From assembly GCA_020430845.1 (NCBI GenBank), contig JAGQJA010000080.1, forward strand, positions 1-32,740: a stretch of DNA of 32,740 bases, read 5' to 3'. How positions within the stretch are numbered: position 1 is the first letter of the stretch; each line of letters starts with the position of its first letter. This DNA comes from Myxococcales bacterium. GTDB taxonomy: Bacteria; Myxococcota_A; Polyangia; Polyangiales; Polyangiaceae. Below the pieces are notes generated by a model. It was given only the letters and a program-made list of their open reading frames with translations. It searched no databases and was not told the origin of the DNA. The translations under genes were made by a program, and so were the position numbers. This document shows, piece by piece, positions 21,221-29,118 of this stretch.

Positions 21221-22868
21221 CGACGTTCAGCCGCACGGTGGAGGAGGGAGCCGGGGCCTTCGTCGCGGCCCCGGACGGCGACGCCTTCGCGGACGCAGAC
21301 GTCTTCGCAGACGGGAGAGGTCGCGCAGCCGCCGTCGCAGGCGCAGCCGCCGTCGCAGGCGCAGCCGCAGCCGCAGTCGCCGACGCAGTCGCAGGCGCAG
21401 TCGCAGACGCAGTCGCAGTCGCAGACGCAGTCGCAGTCGCAGTCGCAGTCGCAGTCGCAGTCGCAGACGCAGGCGCGGCCGCAGACGCAGGCGCAGACGC
21501 AGGCGCCGACGCACTCGCACTCGCACCCGCAGCCGCAGGCGCCGACGCACTCGCAGCCGCACCCGCACCCGCCGCCGCATCGCCCCTCGCGTCGGTGGGG
21601 CGCTCGAGCGCGCGGGACGCGACCGCGCCCACCGCGAGCAGCGCGACGCCACCGATCACCCACTTGCCCCACGACGACGGCCGAGGCGCGGGCGGCGCAG
21701 GCTCGCTCGCTGCGGCGGTGGGGATCTCGCCCGGCGGGCGCGGCGCGCGAGGCGCAGGCGGGGGATCGGACGGCGCGATGCTCTCGCGCAGGTCTGCGGC
21801 GCCCTCGACGGCGTCCATCGCGCGCGCGAGCTCGGCGCGTCGCACGCGGGACTGATCGCCGAAGTGCTCTTCCATCAGCGCGCGCAGCGCGGCGCGACCG
21901 TCGGCCTCGGGCGCGTGCTCGCGAAGGTACGCGCGGAGCGCCTCGGCCACCTCGCGCGCCGTGCTCGGCCGGTCGCCGCGCTCCTTGGCCACGAGCGCGC
22001 GGTACAGCGTGACGAGCGCCTCGGGCGCGTCCGGCGCGCGAGACGCGAGCGCGGGCGGCTCCTCGAGCGCGAGCTTGCGGATCACGTCCATGTCGGTGCC
22101 GTCGCCCCACATGCGCTCGAGCGTCAGGCACTCGAAGAGCATCGCGCCGACGCTGAAGAGATCGCTGCGGCGATCGAGCGCGTCGCCCATCGCTTGCTCC
22201 GGCGACATGTACGCGGTCTTGCCCTTGACCTCGCCCGTCTTCGTGACGCTCTCCGTCTCGATCTTGGCCACGCCGAAGTCGAGGAGCTTCACCGCGCCGT
22301 CGTAGCCGATCATCACGTTCTGCGGGGACACGTCGCGGTGCACGAGGTTGAGCTTGGCGCCGTCGTCGTCCTCGAGCTCGTGCGCCGCGTGCAGACCCTC
22401 GCACACGCCCGCGAGGATGAACGCGGCGACGTCCGCCCGCAGCGGCGCGTCGGCTCGGGCGAGGGCCGCGAGCACGCGCGAGAGCGGCTGACCCTCGACG
22501 TACTCCATGGCGATGTAGAGCTCGCCGTCTGCTTCTCCCGAGTCGTACGCGCGGACGACGTTGTCGTGCTCGAGCAGCGCGGCCACCTTGGCCTCGCGCA
22601 AGAACATGTCGGCGTGCCTGCGGTCACGCGCGCCGTCGGGCAGCAGGCGCTTGAGCGCGACGACGCGTCGGAAGCCCGAGGCCTCGTCGCGCTCGAGGGC
22701 GATCTCGACGGCGCCCATGCCGCCGCGACCGGCGAGCAAGAGCGAGTGGTATCGCCCGTCGAGCGCGCGCGGCGCGGAGGCGCGACCCCGAGACGAAGAC
22801 GTCGCCTTCGACTTCGGCTCCGACTCCCGCTCGGGCTGTTCGCGCGTGGCGAGATCCTCTCCGGCCAT
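21204..22868 (-). CDS. Transmembrane Ser/Thr protein kinase with a low-complexity extracytoplasmic tail
   Basis: The protein has 554 residues, choosing the ATG at 22866-22868 behind GGGGAG. The kinase domain (about 40-315) has the glycine loop AGRGGMGAVE, Lys73 in VVALKRLL, HRDVSPQN (177-184, catalytic Asp179), DFGVAK (197-202) and SPEQ (222-225), so it looks active. A cytoplasmic linker (about 320-398) rich in Pro and Ala precedes one membrane helix (WGKWVIGGVALLAVGAVASRA, 400-420). The extracytoplasmic tail (421-554) is Ala/Thr/Ser/Pro low complexity with an Ala-Thr run near 470-490, encoded by a hexanucleotide repeat. Kinases of this type act in myxobacterial signalling. The nearby FHA activator is a possible substrate reader. 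Confidence 0.94.
   Translation of the reverse strand: MAGEDLATREQPERESEPKSKATSSSRGRASAPRALDGRYHSLLLAGRGGMGAVEIALERDEASGFRRVVALKRLLPDGARDRRHADMFLREAKVAALLEHDNVVRAYDSGEADGELYIAMEYVEGQPLSRVLAALARADAPLRADVAAFILAGVCEGLHAAHELEDDDGAKLNLVHRDVSPQNVMIGYDGAVKLLDFGVAKIETESVTKTGEVKGKTAYMSPEQAMGDALDRRSDLFSVGAMLFECLTLERMWGDGTDMDVIRKLALEEPPALASRAPDAPEALVTLYRALVAKERGDRPSTAREVAEALRAYLREHAPEADGRAALRALMEEHFGDQSRVRRAELARAMDAVEGAADLRESIAPSDPPPAPRAPRPPGEIPTAAASEPAPPAPRPSSWGKWVIGGVALLAVGAVASRALERPTDARGDAAAGAGAAASASAPAAAGASASASAPASAPASAAAPASATATATATATATASATATASATAPATASATAAAAAPATAAAPATAAARPLPSAKTSASAKASPSGAATKAPAPSSTVRLNVDEKPF
21324..21570. repeat. Hexanucleotide repeat (GCAGTC-type) in the kinase tail
   Basis: Units of GCAGTC, GCAGAC and GCAGGC are arrayed on the plus strand, with six exact GCAGTC copies at 21427-21462 and a duplicated 18-base unit near 21324-21359. 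On the coding strand they give Ala-Thr, Ala-Ser and Ala-Pro pairs. The unit length is a multiple of three, so slippage changes tail length but not frame. Confidence 0.85.
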
Positions 22869-22911
22869 CCCTCTCCCCGCCGGCCCGCGCCGACGCATTC
22901 CATTGTAGCCT

Positions 22912-24039
22912 ATGCCCTCAGGGCTCGCGGCGAACGTGCGGTTTCGGACCATTTTCTCGGCGCTCTGCGCCGTGTCGACGTGCTTCGGGGCGCTCGCGCT
23001 CTTCGCCGAGCTCAGCTGCTTGCCCGAGCTGTCCACGCTCGAGGTCGACGACGCCGCGGTCATCGGCCCGTCGGGCGGTTGCGGCAACGGGATCATCGAA
23101 GAGGCGCCGGACGGCGGGCAGGTCGAGCAATGCGATCGCGGCGACTCGGGCGCGCCCGGTTGCTCGCCCACGTGCACGATCGAGTGCGAAGGCGAGATCG
23201 ATCCGCGCTCGGGTCATTGCTACTTTCGCGCCGGCGCCCACGGCGCGCTCATCGAGGCGCGGCAGGCATGCGTGGCGGTGGGGGCGCACGTGGTGACCGT
23301 GGGCGACGAGGACGAGAGCGCGCGCGCCTCGCGCCTCGCGACGGGGGCGCACTGGCTGGGGCTCGAGCGCCGCGACAGCCTCGGCGGGTACGTCACGACC
23401 GAGACCGCCGAGCCGGGCTGGCCGCTCGCGGGGCGGACGTGCGCGGGGTGCTTCGGCTTCGCGGACGGCGGAGGGCTGCCGAGCGCGAGCACCGACGGCG
23501 GGACGGCGCTCGGATGCGTCGTGCGCAGCGAGAGCGGGGCGTGGCTCGAGGCGCCGTGCACCGGGGCGTCGGGGCTGGCGACGGTGTGTGAGCGCGAGCC
23601 CAGGGGCCAGCGCGGGCAAGCCTGCGGCGGCGGCATCTGCTTCTCGCTGCCGGCCACGACGCCGGGCAAGCGTTACCTCGTGGTCCCGTCGCCCGCGTCG
23701 GCGCCCGAGGCCGCCGCGTTCTGCGCCAACCAGTTCGCCGGTCGTCTCGCCGTGCTCGGCTCCCAGGCAGAGCGGGCGCAGATCGCGCGTGAGCTCCTGC
23801 GCTTCTTTCCGCCCGAGCCCGTGTCCACGTTCTGGATCGGTCTCGGGCTCGTGGGTGCGGAGTGGCGGTGGGACGACGACGCCGGGCTCAGCGAGCGACC
23901 CGTCCCGTGGGGCGACGGGCAGCCGCGGGGCACGGGCGCGGCGCGCGCGTACCTGCGTCTCTCGCTCGAGTACGACACACAGCTCGCCCATGCCGACGAC
24001 GATGCGGCCGCGACCCGACCGTTCATCTGTGAGCGCTGA
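22912..24039 (+). CDS. Secreted Cys-rich protein with two C-type-lectin-like domains
   Basis: The protein has 375 residues. A hydrophobic segment (FSALCAVSTCFGALALFAELSC) could be a signal, with a possible lipid Cys at 36. A short Cys-rich part (CGNGIIEE, EQCDRGD, CSPTCTIEC) resembles the repeat family common in myxobacterial surface proteins. Two C-type-lectin-like domains follow. CTLD1 (about 101-228) runs from SGHCYF to TVCER with WLGLERR, and CTLD2 (about 253-375) from RYLVVPS to FICER with FWIGLGL. The paired Cys positions and WIGL/WLGL motifs are those of the fold. Binding to sugar or protein is likely by family but not shown. It is divergent from the kinase across 43 bp. Confidence 0.82.
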   Translation: MPSGLAANVRFRTIFSALCAVSTCFGALALFAELSCLPELSTLEVDDAAVIGPSGGCGNGIIEEAPDGGQVEQCDRGDSGAPGCSPTCTIECEGEIDPRSGHCYFRAGAHGALIEARQACVAVGAHVVTVGDEDESARASRLATGAHWLGLERRDSLGGYVTTETAEPGWPLAGRTCAGCFGFADGGGLPSASTDGGTALGCVVRSESGAWLEAPCTGASGLATVCEREPRGQRGQACGGGICFSLPATTPGKRYLVVPSPASAPEAAAFCANQFAGRLAVLGSQAERAQIARELLRFFPPEPVSTFWIGLGLVGAEWRWDDDAGLSERPVPWGDGQPRGTGAARAYLRLSLEYDTQLAHADDDAAATRPFICER

Positions 24040-24050
24040 GCGCGCTCAGC
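24035..24050. terminator. 16-bp palindrome across two convergent stop codons
   Basis: GCTGAGCGCGCTCAGC is a perfect palindrome that contains both the stop of the lectin-like gene and that of the mlaC gene. It could form a small bidirectional hairpin, but it has no T-run and much of the symmetry follows from opposing TGA codons. Confidence 0.3.
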
Positions 24051-24681
24051 CCGACTTGGCGACCTTCTCGCGCAGCTTCTTGACGACGTAGGGGTAACCC
24101 TGGCCGGGCGTCGTCAGCATCCTGTGGAACTGCGTGTAGTAGTTCTTCGTCATGCTCGAGCCCTCGCTCATGACGTCGACGACCCGGTACGCGTCGCCGT
24201 TGCCCAAGATCATGTAGTCGATCTGCACGGGCGGCTCGCGGGGCTTGTCCTTGGCCTTGGCCATGGTGCGCACCTTCATCAGCGACCCGACCTCTTTGGA
24301 GCCCGTGTACGAGACCTCGTAGTTCTTCGTCTTGCGGACGTTCTTACGAAGGTTGGCCTCGACGAGCTGCCGGAGCAGACCGGTGACCTCGGCGCGCTGC
24401 TCGGGCGTGAGCTGGTCCCAGTGGTTGGTGCACGACGGGATGCCGACGGGGCAGGGCTTGCCGAGCGTGCGGCGCGCGAGCTCGTCGTAGTCGAGCATGC
24501 CGTCGATCGCCTGCTTGACGCGATCGGCCGACGCGTCCTTGTCGACGAGGCCCTTGAGCTTGCCGTGCTCACGCTCGACGAACGACTTGGCCCCGGTCAC
24601 ATCCGCAGCTGCGCTCGCTCCGCCGGCGGTCGCAACGGCGAGGGTCATCAGGCACGCGGAGAGGAGGTGACGGAGGCGCAT
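24046..24681 (-). CDS. mlaC: MlaC/Ttg2D-like periplasmic phospholipid-binding protein
   Basis: The protein has 211 residues. It has a signal peptide (LLSACLMTLAVATAGGASA) and the MlaC pattern: MLDYDELARRTLG, WDQLTPEQRAEVTGLLRQLVEANLRKN, then VQIDYMILGNGDAYRVVDVMSEGSSMTKNYYTQFHRML. The family carries phospholipid between the outer-membrane MlaA complex and the inner-membrane MlaBDEF ABC transporter. No mlaB, D, E or F gene is adjacent, so this copy stands alone, downstream of pilS. A perfect TTGACA -35 lies about 70 bases upstream. The ATG at 24679-24681 has AAAGG at eight bases. The family assignment is strong. Confidence 0.9.
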   Translation of the reverse strand: MRLRHLLSACLMTLAVATAGGASAAADVTGAKSFVEREHGKLKGLVDKDASADRVKQAIDGMLDYDELARRTLGKPCPVGIPSCTNHWDQLTPEQRAEVTGLLRQLVEANLRKNVRKTKNYEVSYTGSKEVGSLMKVRTMAKAKDKPREPPVQIDYMILGNGDAYRVVDVMSEGSSMTKNYYTQFHRMLTTPGQGYPYVVKKLREKVAKSG

Positions 24682-24725
24682 CGGGAACCTTTCTGGGAGA
24701 GCCCTTCCTGGGGGAGGGCGAGTCG

Positions 24726-24754
24726 TTTCTTGCCCATGTTGGACGGCTTGTCAA
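24726..24754 (-). promoter_or_regulatory. Candidate sigma-70 promoter for mlaC in the 223-bp pilS-mlaC gap
   Basis: The minus strand has TTGACA (24754 to 24749), then 17 bases, then AAGAAA (24731 to 24726). The -35 is perfect and the -10 is weak (three of six). The gap also holds an AT-richer patch near 24810-24840; no RNA gene or longer repeat was seen in it. Confidence 0.35.
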
Positions 24755-24904
24755 AAGCACGGATTCAGCCGACCCACCAACTATCTCATCTGCTCGAAAT
24801 CTCTCGGAAAAACGCGCGCAATTTTTGCGGTTTCGCCGCAGCGACAACCGCCGTTCTCGGCCGCCATGATCGCGATGTCATACCCGCGTCGTGCGTGGAC
24901 CCGC

Positions 24905-26269
24905 TCAGATGGCGTGAGGGTCGGATGCCTCGACGCTCAGATCGGGGGTGGAGGGCGACGGCGGCTTGGCCCTCCGCAGCCGCACGGTGAAGACGGCCCC
25001 GCCCGCCGCGCCGCTCTCGACCTCGATGCTCGCGCCGAAGGGCGCGTGCTCGTCGATGATGCGCCGCACGACCGCGAGCCCGACGCCGGTGCCCTTGGTG
25101 CGGGTCGTGTAGTCCGCGTCGAAGATCTTCTCGCGCGCGTCGTCGGCGATGCCCGGGCCCTCGTCAGAGACGGCGACCGTCACCGTGTCGTCGTCGAGCG
25201 CGATCGACACGCGCACACGCTTGCCCGCGCCGCTCGCCTGCACGCCGTTGCGCACGAGGTTCCAGAGCACCTGCTTCATCTGCGCGGCGTCGCACGTCAC
25301 CCACGCGAGGCCGGGCTCGGGGCCCTCGAGATCGATCGTCACGTCGCCCGCGGCACCGCGGTCGCTGCCCTGCGCCAAGCCCACGACGTCGCCGGCGAGC
25401 TGCCCGACGTCGACGAGGCGCGGCTCGAGCGGTCGCGGGCGCCCGAGGTCGAGCATGTCTCCGACCAGCTGGTTGAGGCGCGCCGTCTCGCGCTGGATGA
25501 TGTCGCAGAGGCGCTTGTCCTCTTCGCTCAGCGCCTCGGCGCCGCGCAGCATCTCGGCCGACCCCGCGATGGCGCCGAGCGGGTTGCGGATCTCGTGCGC
25601 GAGGCCCGCGGCCATCCGGCCGAGGATCGCCAGGCGCTCTGCGGCCAGCGCGCGCTGCATCGCGTCGGCGAGCTCGCCGCCCGTCTTGCGCAAGCGCTCC
25701 GCGAGCCATCCGGCCAGGAGCGCGACGACCACGATGCCGAGCCCGTTGACGAGGGCGAGGTAGCCGACCTCGCCCGCGGCCGTCACGTAGTTGGCCTTGT
25801 CTTGGTCGAGGGGCGGCGCGATCCACCCCGACGCGAACGCCAGGCACAGCGAGCCGTAGAGCACGATGCCGACGCTCGCCGCGATGGCGGCGCCGCGCAG
25901 GCCGATGAGGCTCGCGCCGACGAGGCAAGTGAGGGCGTAGAAGCTCACGGCGCCGCTCGACGGCCCGCCCGAGACGTACACGATGGCGGTCCACGTGAGC
26001 TGATCGAGGACGACCTGCGCGATGGCGACGAGGTCGAGGCGCTGACCGCGCCTGAGGAGCACGGCGTACGCGGCCGCGAGCGCGAACGCGAGGCCGATGC
26101 ACACGAGCAAGACGCTCTGGCTCGTCGGGTAACGCACCAGATCGCCGCGCAAGTACAAGAAGCCGGTGGCCGCGAGCAGCAGCGCCAGGAACGCGAGGCG
26201 CGCGCCGGTGACCCACGCGAGGCGGCCGGCGAGGCCCTGGTTGACGCCCGCCGCGATCCCGAGCTTCAT
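24905..26269 (-). CDS. pilS: PilS-like membrane sensor histidine kinase
   Basis: The protein has 454 residues with about six N-terminal membrane helices (roughly 18-190). It has a coiled linker, an H-box LAHEIRNPLGAIAG with His225, an N-box WNLVRNGVQASG, G1 DEGPGI, an F-box FDADYTTR and G2 TKGTGVGLAVV. The six-helix sensor plus HisKA/HATPase matches PilS, which senses pilin in the membrane and phosphorylates the activator PilR to control pilA. It lies 19 bases downstream of pilC, as in the myxobacterial pil locus. The expected pilR and pilA do not follow; the next gene is mlaC. PilS is the best name, but it could serve another response regulator. Confidence 0.88.
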   Translation of the reverse strand: MKLGIAAGVNQGLAGRLAWVTGARLAFLALLLAATGFLYLRGDLVRYPTSQSVLLVCIGLAFALAAAYAVLLRRGQRLDLVAIAQVVLDQLTWTAIVYVSGGPSSGAVSFYALTCLVGASLIGLRGAAIAASVGIVLYGSLCLAFASGWIAPPLDQDKANYVTAAGEVGYLALVNGLGIVVVALLAGWLAERLRKTGGELADAMQRALAAERLAILGRMAAGLAHEIRNPLGAIAGSAEMLRGAEALSEEDKRLCDIIQRETARLNQLVGDMLDLGRPRPLEPRLVDVGQLAGDVVGLAQGSDRGAAGDVTIDLEGPEPGLAWVTCDAAQMKQVLWNLVRNGVQASGAGKRVRVSIALDDDTVTVAVSDEGPGIADDAREKIFDADYTTRTKGTGVGLAVVRRIIDEHAPFGASIEVESGAAGGAVFTVRLRRAKPPSPSTPDLSVEASDPHAI

Positions 26270-26288
26270 CCTGCTCGCCTCGCGGCGC

Positions 26289-27500
26289 TCAGTCCGCCTT
26301 GATCTTGCCGGCGATGCTGAAGATCGGCAGGTACATCGCGATGAGCACGACGCCGACGGTGCCGCCGATGGTGACCATCATGATGGGCTCGATGAGGCTC
26401 GTGAGGGCGGCGACGGCGACGTCGACCTCTTCTTCGTAGAAGTCGGCGATCTTGCTGAGCATCGCGTCGAGCGCGCCCGTCTGCTCGCCGACGCCGACCA
26501 TCTGCACGACCATCGGCGGGAAGACGTTCGTCTCGAGCAGCGGGCCCGCCATGTTCTTGCCCTCGCTGATCTTGGCGCGGGCGTACATGATGCCCTCTTC
26601 GACGATGACGTTGCCGGCGGTCTTGGCGACGATCTCGAGCGCGTCGAGGATGGGCACGCCCGAAGCGAGGAGGGTGCCGAGCGTTCGCGTGAAGCGGGCG
26701 ACGGCGATCTTGCGGAGCACGTCGCCGACGACCGGCATCTTGAGCAGCATCCGGTGGAAGAACTTCTTTCCGGCCGGCGTGCGGTAGAGATAAACGAGGG
26801 TGACGGCGGCGCCGACGAAGCCGAGGAAGACGAGCGGGAAGTACCCGACGAACGCCTCGGAGACCGTGACGACGACCTGCGTGAGCCACGGGAGCTCGTC
26901 GCTCGAGCCGAGATCCTTGAAGATGTTCTTGAACGACGGGATGACCCACCCGAGCAAGATGCCGAGGACGCCGCAGAAGATCACCCCGACCGCGGACGGG
27001 TAGACCATGGCGCCGCGGACCTGGCGCTTCAGCTTCATCGCCTTCTCGATGTAGATGGCGAGGCGCTGGAGGATGGTGTCGAGGATACCGCCGACCTCAC
27101 CCGCCTGGACGAGGTTGACGTAGAGCGGATCGAACACCTTGGGGTGACGCCGCAGCGAGTCGCTGAAGGTGGCGCCCTGCTCGACGTTCGCCTTCACGTC
27201 GCGGAGCACGGTCGCGAAGTGGCGGTTGTCGGTCTGGTTGCAGAGGATGTCGAGGCACTGCACGATCGGCAGGCCTGCGTCGATCATCGTCGCGAAGAGG
27301 CGCGTGAAGGTGACGAGGTCTTTCGTCGAGACGCCGGAGCCGATCGTGAACGAGAAGGCGGCAGCGCGCTTCTTGATCTTCGTCGGCATGAGCTGCTGGG
27401 AGCGCAGTCGCGTCTGGACTGCGTTCTCGTCGTCGGCGTCCATGACGCCTTTCTTCAGCTCGCCAGTGCGCGAGCGAGCCTCCCAGACGAACTCCGCCAT
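26289..27500 (-). CDS. pilC: Type IV pilus inner-membrane platform protein PilC
   Basis: The protein has 403 residues with two T2SSF domains. The N-terminal part (MAEFVWEARSRTGELKKG, then AVQTRLRSQQLMP) is the standard PilC start. The first cytoplasmic domain includes FTRLFATMIDAGLPIVQCLDIL and the second RFTRTLGTLLASGVPILDALEI. Membrane helices are GVIFCGVLGILLGWVIPSF, PLVFLGFVGAAVTLVYLY and a final IMMVTIGGTVGVVLIAMYLPIF. PilC links the PilB/PilT motors to the pilus and is required for twitching or social motility. It leads into pilS on the same strand. Upstream, the opposite-strand serine hydrolase follows after 59 bp, so pilB and pilT are not in this arm. Confidence 0.97.
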   Translation of the reverse strand: MAEFVWEARSRTGELKKGVMDADDENAVQTRLRSQQLMPTKIKKRAAAFSFTIGSGVSTKDLVTFTRLFATMIDAGLPIVQCLDILCNQTDNRHFATVLRDVKANVEQGATFSDSLRRHPKVFDPLYVNLVQAGEVGGILDTILQRLAIYIEKAMKLKRQVRGAMVYPSAVGVIFCGVLGILLGWVIPSFKNIFKDLGSSDELPWLTQVVVTVSEAFVGYFPLVFLGFVGAAVTLVYLYRTPAGKKFFHRMLLKMPVVGDVLRKIAVARFTRTLGTLLASGVPILDALEIVAKTAGNVIVEEGIMYARAKISEGKNMAGPLLETNVFPPMVVQMVGVGEQTGALDAMLSKIADFYEEEVDVAVAALTSLIEPIMMVTIGGTVGVVLIAMYLPIFSIAGKIKAD

Positions 27501-27559
27501 CGCAAGGGATCGTACCGACCAACTCGGGCTGCGGTCAAAGCTTCGGTAAGCTGGCGCGC

Positions 27560-28693
27560 ATGGCGGTCGATCCGAGCCTCGCCGGTCTCGAAGTACTTCG
27601 CGAAGCGCGCTCGCCCGACGACGTTTGTGACGCGCTGCGCGCTGCGGGCGTGGCGAGCGCGGTCGCCGCGGGGTGGGCGCGCCGCGTGGGTGACGGGTGG
27701 GCAGAGGTGCGCGGTGGTGAGACGGACACGCTCTTCGACCTCGCGAGCGTGACCAAGCCGTGCACCGCGATCGCCGTGGCGCGCTCGGGCATCGCCCTCT
27801 CGACGCCGATGGGCGCGTGCGTCGAAGAGGCCGCGGCGAGCGTGAGCGCCGACGTGCCCCTCGAGCTGTTCCTCGCGCACCGAGCTGGCCTCGAGGCGCA
27901 CTTGCCGCTCTTCGCGCCGCTGGAGCGCGGCGAGACGGTGGACCGCGCCGACGCGCTCCGACGCGCCGCAGAGGCGCGCCGCCCCGACGCTGCGGGCGTC
28001 GCGCCGCCGGACGGGTTCGCGCCGCTCTACAGCGACCTCGGCTACCTGCTCGCGGGCGAGGCGCTGGCACGCGGCTCTGGGGCCGACGACGCGGGGGATG
28101 CGATCGACGCGCTCGTGGGCGCGCCCCTCGGTCTCACGCGGGAGCTCGGGACGCCGCGACAGCTCGCGCGGGCGATCGGCGCGGCCGAGCTGACCGAGCG
28201 CGCCGCCCCGACGGAGGTCGTGGCGTGGCGCGGCGGCGCCGTGCGCGGGCGCGTGCACGACGAGAACGCGTGGGCGCTCGCGGGCGAAGGCGGCGCGGGG
28301 CACGCGGGCCTGTTCGGTACGGTCGGCGCGACCCTCGCGCTCGGTCGCGCGTTCTACGAGCTCGTCGTCGAGCGACGTGGCCCGCTCTCGCGCCGAGACG
28401 ACGGCGCGGCGGTCGACGCGTCGTTCGCGACGCGCCCGCGGCCCGGTGGGACCCTGCTCGCTGGGTTCGACGGCAAGAGCCAGGCGGGCTCGTCGGCCGG
28501 GGAGCTCGCCGGCCCTCGGACCTTCGGTCACCTGGGCTTCACCGGGACGAGCCTGTGGATCGATCCGGACGCGGGCGCGATCGTCGTGCTCTTGACGAAT
28601 CGCGTGCATCCTACACGTGACAACGTGCGTATCCGCGCCGCCCGACCGCCCGCGCACGACGCGCTCTTTCGCATGGCGCGCGCGGCGCGCTGA
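27560..28693 (+). CDS. Beta-lactamase-fold serine hydrolase
   Basis: The protein has 377 residues with the class C beta-lactamase/DD-peptidase fold. It has the SxxK motif SVTK (63-66) for the nucleophile, YSD (157-159) in the YxN position, VHDENAWAL (about 232-240) and GHLGFTGT (323-330) in the KTG position, then LLTNRVHPTRDN near the C-terminus. The VHDxNA and TNRVHP stretches are typical of esterase-like members. There is no signal peptide, so it is probably cytoplasmic. It could act on peptidoglycan fragments, esters or amides; substrate is unknown. Several rare codons (CAT CCT ACA CGT) occur around 28609-28620. It is divergent from pilC. Confidence 0.9.
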   Translation: MAVDPSLAGLEVLREARSPDDVCDALRAAGVASAVAAGWARRVGDGWAEVRGGETDTLFDLASVTKPCTAIAVARSGIALSTPMGACVEEAAASVSADVPLELFLAHRAGLEAHLPLFAPLERGETVDRADALRRAAEARRPDAAGVAPPDGFAPLYSDLGYLLAGEALARGSGADDAGDAIDALVGAPLGLTRELGTPRQLARAIGAAELTERAAPTEVVAWRGGAVRGRVHDENAWALAGEGGAGHAGLFGTVGATLALGRAFYELVVERRGPLSRRDDGAAVDASFATRPRPGGTLLAGFDGKSQAGSSAGELAGPRTFGHLGFTGTSLWIDPDAGAIVVLLTNRVHPTRDNVRIRAARPPAHDALFRMARAAR

Positions 28694-28695
28694 CG

Positions 28696-29067
28696 TCAGC
28701 GTCTGCGCGCGTTGGCGAGCTTGGCGAGGGGCAGGCTGCCGATCACGTTGCGGACGCGCTGCGCGTGGGCCGCGTCGAGGTGGCCGTCGATCTCCACCTT
28801 GGCGAGCCCCCGGTCGCGCACGACGCGCACCTTGGCGTCGGCCTTGGGCGCGGCGCGGGCCACGTCGCGCAGATCGGCCAAGACGCGGGGCGCGATGCCC
28901 CCGCGGAGCACCTCGAGCTCGCCCCCGCGCATCTCGAGCTCCACGAGCGTGATGGCCCGTCGCGACGCGACGTAGAGCAACCAGAGCCCCGCGCCGAGGG
29001 CGATCACGACGCCGATGAGCAGCTCGGGTCCGTTTCCCACGGCCGGAACCCTACGCCGTCGCGCCAT
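28696..29067 (-). CDS. Small membrane-anchored DUF3634-like protein
   Basis: The protein has 123 residues. It has an N-terminal basic patch, one membrane helix (LLIGVVIALGAGLWLLYVA, about 16-34) and a cytoplasmic-type domain beginning LEMRGGELEVLRGGIAPRVL and ending AQRVRNVIGSLPLAKL. The pattern of a glycine turn, I-P before a helix and a terminal QR-RN matches DUF3634 as I know it. Function is unknown for the family. It converges on the serine hydrolase, whose stop is two bases away, and is divergent from the AarF-like gene (51 bp). The frame is open far upstream on this strand, but that part overlaps the AarF gene and is not coding. Confidence 0.7.
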   Translation of the reverse strand: MARRRRVPAVGNGPELLIGVVIALGAGLWLLYVASRRAITLVELEMRGGELEVLRGGIAPRVLADLRDVARAAPKADAKVRVVRDRGLAKVEIDGHLDAAHAQRVRNVIGSLPLAKLANARRR

Positions 29068-29118
29068 CGATCGCGAGTCGCTTTGGGGGTCGGGCTCGCG
29101 TCGCGGTAAGCTTGCGCG

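Noticed and set aside
21324..21570. CRISPR array
   Set aside because: The repeats are 6 bases long, contiguous and coding, with no unique spacers and no cas genes.
21217..21652. Alternating Cys-Asp or Arg-Leu frames in the repeat tract
   Set aside because: They are other readings of the hexanucleotide repeat. The kinase frame continues through it with a proper stop and neighbours.
28606..28636. Fourth TGCA-type codon island in the serine hydrolase gene
   Set aside because: GTGCATCCTACACGTGAC does use rare codons, but it lacks the inverted repeat and shares only GTGCATC with the hydrolase site.
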